Below are positions 7,325 through 10,174 of a stretch of 10,174 bases of DNA, piece by piece. Numbering within the stretch: the first letter of the stretch is position 1; each line of letters opens with the position of its first letter. The translations under genes were made by a program, and so were the position numbers. The DNA is from Fidelibacterota bacterium (lineage in GTDB: Bacteria > Fidelibacterota > Marinisomatia > SCGC-AAA003-L08 > D37C17). The notes under the pieces are model-generated. The model was not told where the DNA came from. It did no database searches and was given only the letters and a program-made list of their open reading frames with translations. The stretch is from positions 1 through 10,174 of the forward strand of contig PANV01000030.1 in the NCBI GenBank assembly GCA_002707765.1. Reading direction: 5' to 3'.

Positions 7325-8559
7325 ATTTTTGTATCTTTATTATTACCTAAAATTAAGTGACCTAATTTATCTCTTTTTGTAGTTAAGTATTTTTCATTTA
7401 CATGATTTGTTTTAATTTCAATTGGTTCTCTTCCAGTAATTTTTAAATCAAATCCATCTAAGCCAATAATTTTTTTAGGATTATTAGTTAAAATTTTCAT
7501 TTTTGAAACCCCACAAGCTATTAAGATTTCAGCGCCTATACCATACTCCCTTAAATCAGCTTTGAATCCTAATTTTTGATTTGCTTCTACCGTATCTAAA
7601 CCCTGGTCTTGTAACTGATATGCCTTAATTTTATTTTTGAGACCAATACCTCTGCCCTCTTGCCTCAAATAAACTAAAACACCATGTCCCGAATCATTTA
7701 TCTGTTCCAATGCCTTATTTAATTGTTCCCCACAATCACACCTTAATGATGCAAATAAATCGCCAGTTAAACATTGTGAATGAACACGTACAAGAGCTTC
7801 CTTATCTGCTGAAATATCACCTTTAACTACTGCAACATGGTGGTCATTATGAATTTTATCTTCGAATAATCTTAGCTCAAAATCTCCAAACTGTGATGGA
7901 AATGGAATTCTTGATATCTCTTCTACTATTTTATCATTCTCTCTTCTGTACTTAATAAGATCTGAAATACTGATTAAACTTAAATTATATTTTTTTGCTA
8001 TTATTTTTAATTCTGGCATCCTAGCCATTGTACCATCATCATTAACTATCTCAACAAGTAAAGCACCGGGTTTTAAACCAGATAATATTGATAAATCCAT
8101 TGCAGCTTCAGTATGTCCCGCTCTTTGAAGGACTCCACCTTCTTTTGCAATTAATGGAAACATATGTCCAGGTCTTCCTAGATCTTCAGGCTTTGAGCTA
8201 TCATCCATTAAAACCTGTACCGTTTGCCATCTATCATTAGCAGAGATTCCAGTTGTTGCATCTTTTATAGCATCAACACTTACTGTAAAATTAGTTTCAT
8301 GAACCGCTGTACTAGATGAAACCATTGGAGAAAGCTTTAATTTTTGAGCTCTATCATTTGAAATAGACATGCATATTAAACCTCTAGCTTCTTTCATCAT
8401 AAAATTTATATCATCAGGTGTACAAAGCTCACCAGATATTATAAAATCTCCTTCGTTTTCTCTATCTTTGTCATCAACGACAATAACCATTTTACCTTTT
8501 TTAAAATCTTTAATTGCTTTTAAAATTTTATTATTTGAGTCTTTCATTATACCCTTCAT
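7321..8559 (-). CDS. ribBA: Bifunctional 3,4-dihydroxy-2-butanone 4-phosphate synthase / GTP cyclohydrolase II
   Basis: RibBA makes both entry compounds of riboflavin synthesis. The N-terminal half converts ribulose 5-phosphate to the 4-carbon unit, and the C-terminal half opens the GTP ring. The first domain (to about residue 210) shows DDKDRENEGDF (29-39, Mg and substrate acids), TTGISANDR (102-110), RPGHMFPL (129-136) and RAGHTEAAMDL (146-156, catalytic His). The second domain shows the zinc site VHSQCLTGDLFASLRCDCGE (259-278; Cys263, Cys274, Cys276), RQEGRGIGL (299-307), LREYGIGAEI (336-345) and LTNNPKK (357-363). Both active sites look intact, and 412 residues is the normal fused length. 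The start is uncertain: the ATG at 8559 has no ribosome site, whereas the in-frame ATG at 8547 follows AAGGG (8552-8556) and would remove four residues. It lies 12-24 bases after ribE and overlaps ribH by four bases. Confidence 0.98.
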   Translation of the reverse strand: MKGIMKDSNNKILKAIKDFKKGKMVIVVDDKDRENEGDFIISGELCTPDDINFMMKEARGLICMSISNDRAQKLKLSPMVSSSTAVHETNFTVSVDAIKDATTGISANDRWQTVQVLMDDSSKPEDLGRPGHMFPLIAKEGGVLQRAGHTEAAMDLSILSGLKPGALLVEIVNDDGTMARMPELKIIAKKYNLSLISISDLIKYRRENDKIVEEISRIPFPSQFGDFELRLFEDKIHNDHHVAVVKGDISADKEALVRVHSQCLTGDLFASLRCDCGEQLNKALEQINDSGHGVLVYLRQEGRGIGLKNKIKAYQLQDQGLDTVEANQKLGFKADLREYGIGAEILIACGVSKMKILTNNPKKIIGLDGFDLKITGREPIEIKTNHVNEKYLTTKRDKLGHLILGNNKDTKI

Positions 8560-8571
8560 TGTATTTCAATA

Positions 8572-9159
8572 TTACTTATTCGCAATAATACTTTCAACAT
8601 ATTTTGCAAAAACATCTGTTTCTAAATTTAAAATATCTCCTTCATCTTTATATTTTAAAATTGTATTATTTAAAGTATGAGGAATAACTGCAACGCTTAC
8701 TTCATTTTGATTTATATTTGCAATAGTTAACGAAATACCATCTAAAGCAATAGAACCTTTATAGATACAATATTTTAAAAATTCATCATCTATGAAAATT
8801 GTCAGATCTGTTTGCTCTTCTGTTTCTTTTTTATGAATAATCTTTGCTACTGATTCAACATGACCTTGTACTATATGTCCATTTAATCTAGAGGATACTA
8901 AAACAGCTCGCTCTAAATTAACAAAAGTTTTTAATTTAATATCCTTTAAACTAGTTTTATTTAATGTTTCTTCCACTACATTTACAGTAAAAGAACTCTT
9001 ATTTACTTTTACGGCAGTTAAACATACGCCGTTAATAGCTACACTATCACCAATAGTGAGATTATGAGAAAATGAAGAGTTAATTTCAAGCTCTAAAAAA
9101 TCTTTCCTATCATTAATTGATATTATTTGACCAATTTCTTCTATTATTCCTGTAAACAT
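8572..9159 (-). CDS. ribE: Riboflavin synthase, alpha chain
   Basis: This enzyme catalyses the last step of the pathway, the dismutation of two lumazine molecules into riboflavin and a pyrimidine that RibH reuses. The gene is called ribE or ribC depending on the species. The 195-residue protein consists of two tandem lumazine-binding barrels. The first begins with the diagnostic MFTGIIEEIG and has NGVCLTAV (43-50) and VVEETLNKTSL (61-71). The second begins around RLNGHIVQGHVES (91-103) and has LDGISLTIA (139-147) and VIPHTLNNTIL (158-168). The order and spacing fit the usual fold, and the C-terminal helix that drives trimer formation is present. The ATG at 9159 lies inside ribD, overlapping it by 16 bases, with only an AAAAGAAA purine run upstream, so reinitiation from ribD translation is likely. 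Confidence 0.98.
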   Translation of the reverse strand: MFTGIIEEIGQIISINDRKDFLELEINSSFSHNLTIGDSVAINGVCLTAVKVNKSSFTVNVVEETLNKTSLKDIKLKTFVNLERAVLVSSRLNGHIVQGHVESVAKIIHKKETEEQTDLTIFIDDEFLKYCIYKGSIALDGISLTIANINQNEVSVAVIPHTLNNTILKYKDEGDILNLETDVFAKYVESIIANK

Positions 9160-10174
9160 AAGTTTTTCTTTTTAGCAATTTTTAAAATATCATCATCAAG
9201 GGAAATTTGATCCTCTATGTCCCAATTTTCATCAATAATTAATGGATTATCTAATTCAGCATCATTTAAATTTTTATTTGATGTATAAATATATAATTCA
9301 TCTATTAAATTTGCTTCGTTAAAGCTTTGATGAACCATTTTACCACCTTCAATTAAAATTGAAGTGATTCCTAATCGACCAAGTTTCTTTAAAATATCAT
9401 TTGGGCATAAAATATTATCTTTAGATTTCGTTGGAATATATTTGCAATACGATGTTGAAGTACTACTAAAATTTTTATCCAAACACATTACAATCGTTTC
9501 AGCTTCATTATCATTAAAAACTTTAAGATTAAGAGGTAACGATCTGTTAGTATCAAGAATAATTCTTTTTGGATTGTGTCCTAAAACATCTCTAACTGTC
9601 AAACTTGGATTATCAACAAGAGCTGTATTTCTACCAATCAGAATTGCATCAGTCATTGAACGAAGATTATGACAATGCATTCTTGACTTCTCACCTGTAA
9701 TCCAAGTTGATGATGAATTATTAATACCCATAAAACCATTTTTAGATTGAGCAACCTTAGAAATAACATAAGGAATTTTATTTTCAATCCACTTGAAGAA
9801 AAACTTATTTAAATCATAACACTCTTTTTCTAAAATCCCATATTCAACTTTAATTCCAGCTTTTTCTAAATCAATAATTCCTGAACCATTTACATCAGGG
9901 TTATAATCTCTCGTACCAATATACACCTCTGAAATACTACTTTCAATTATACTCTTTACGCAAGGTGGTGTCTTTCCATAAACACTACATGGTTCTAAAT
10001 TAACATATAAAGAAGCGCCATTGGGAGATTCAATACAATTTTTAAGTGCAGATACTTCTGCATGATCCCCTCCAAAAACTTCATGAAATCCTTCCCCTAT
10101 TACCCTACCTCCTTTTACAATAATACAACCAACAAGTGGATTAGGTGACACCCTACCTAAACCTTTTTTAGCTA
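9144..10174 (-). CDS. ribD: Bifunctional pyrimidine deaminase / reductase RibD (5' end cut off by window edge)
   Basis: RibD deaminates the pyrimidine ring of the GTP-derived intermediate and then reduces its ribose side chain with NADPH. The frame is open to the right edge, and 342 residues are visible, beginning AKKGLGRVSPNPLVGCIIVK. The GTG that would give a start at 10151 is an internal Val codon of the conserved GLGR-x-SPNPxVG segment, so the true start lies outside the window, probably 15-25 codons upstream. The deaminase domain shows HAE (37-39) and EPCSVYGKTPPC (60-71), the zinc His and two Cys. The reductase domain shows VISKVAQSKNGFMG (136-149), TWITGEKSR (156-164), DAILIGRNTALVDNPSLTVR (175-194) and ILIEGGK (272-278). 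Both halves look functional. It is the first visible gene of the riboflavin operon. Any FMN riboswitch in front of the operon would be off the window. Confidence 0.97.
   Translation of the reverse strand, partial: AKKGLGRVSPNPLVGCIIVKGGRVIGEGFHEVFGGDHAEVSALKNCIESPNGASLYVNLEPCSVYGKTPPCVKSIIESSISEVYIGTRDYNPDVNGSGIIDLEKAGIKVEYGILEKECYDLNKFFFKWIENKIPYVISKVAQSKNGFMGINNSSSTWITGEKSRMHCHNLRSMTDAILIGRNTALVDNPSLTVRDVLGHNPKRIILDTNRSLPLNLKVFNDNEAETIVMCLDKNFSSTSTSYCKYIPTKSKDNILCPNDILKKLGRLGITSILIEGGKMVHQSFNEANLIDELYIYTSNKNLNDAELDNPLIIDENWDIEDQISLDDDILKIAKKKNLCLQE

Noticed and set aside
6836..9159. FMN riboswitch within the riboflavin operon
   Set aside because: The gaps between the rib genes are overlaps or at most 24 bases, too short for the element. 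If one exists, it lies upstream of ribD, outside the window.
8369..9672. Plus-strand open frames at 8369-8680 and 9364-9672
   Set aside because: They are antisense to ribBA/ribE and ribD respectively; their products show no family motif and the coding evidence on the minus strand is strong.
10149..10151. GTG at 10149-10151 as the ribD start
   Set aside because: The frame stays open to the right edge and the upstream residues AKKGLGR belong to the conserved deaminase N-terminus, so this codon is internal.

Overview
The window is a strongly AT-rich stretch of bacterial chromosome. Nine genes lie head to tail, all on the minus strand, so transcription runs from high to low coordinates. In transcription order they are: ribD (5' end cut off by the right edge), ribE, ribBA, ribH, a large exported beta-propeller protein resembling PorZ, long-form ispG, dut, groES, and groEL (3' end cut off by the left edge). 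No tRNA, rRNA, insertion sequence, CRISPR array, prophage gene or sizeable repeat is visible. The longest stretch without a gene is 85 bases (1616-1700).

The gene set suggests a member of the Fibrobacterota-Chlorobiota-Bacteroidota (FCB) assemblage. Two features point there. First, IspG is the long form (640 residues, with a central insertion) typical of Bacteroidota and relatives. Second, the exported protein ends in a type IX secretion (T9SS)-like C-terminal sorting domain. Clear Shine-Dalgarno (SD) sequences before groEL, groES and dut are less typical of Bacteroidota. Together with the AT richness they make an AT-rich marine lineage such as Marinimicrobia (SAR406) my best guess, but only a guess.

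Right part (about 6836-10174): a compact riboflavin operon. RibBA makes both precursors (the 4-carbon unit from ribulose 5-phosphate and the pyrimidine from GTP). RibD performs the deamination and reduction, RibH condenses the two branches to lumazine, and RibE dismutates lumazine to riboflavin. ribD/ribE overlap by 16 bases, ribBA/ribH overlap by 4, and ribE/ribBA are 12-24 bases apart, so translational coupling is likely.

Middle (4143-6827): the PorZ-like gene starts 8 bases after the ribH stop and so appears to be the last member of the riboflavin transcript. It is the least ordinary gene here. A 70-base gap with a plausible promoter separates it from ispG.

Left part (1-4072): ispG (MEP isoprenoid pathway) is followed 11 bases later by dut. 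After an 85-base gap come groES and groEL, the chaperonin pair. No CIRCE heat-shock operator is visible in front of groES.

Overall this is mostly conserved housekeeping DNA. I do not see an undescribed multi-gene system. The points most worth a second look are the exported propeller gene joined to the riboflavin operon and a few start-site and regulatory questions.
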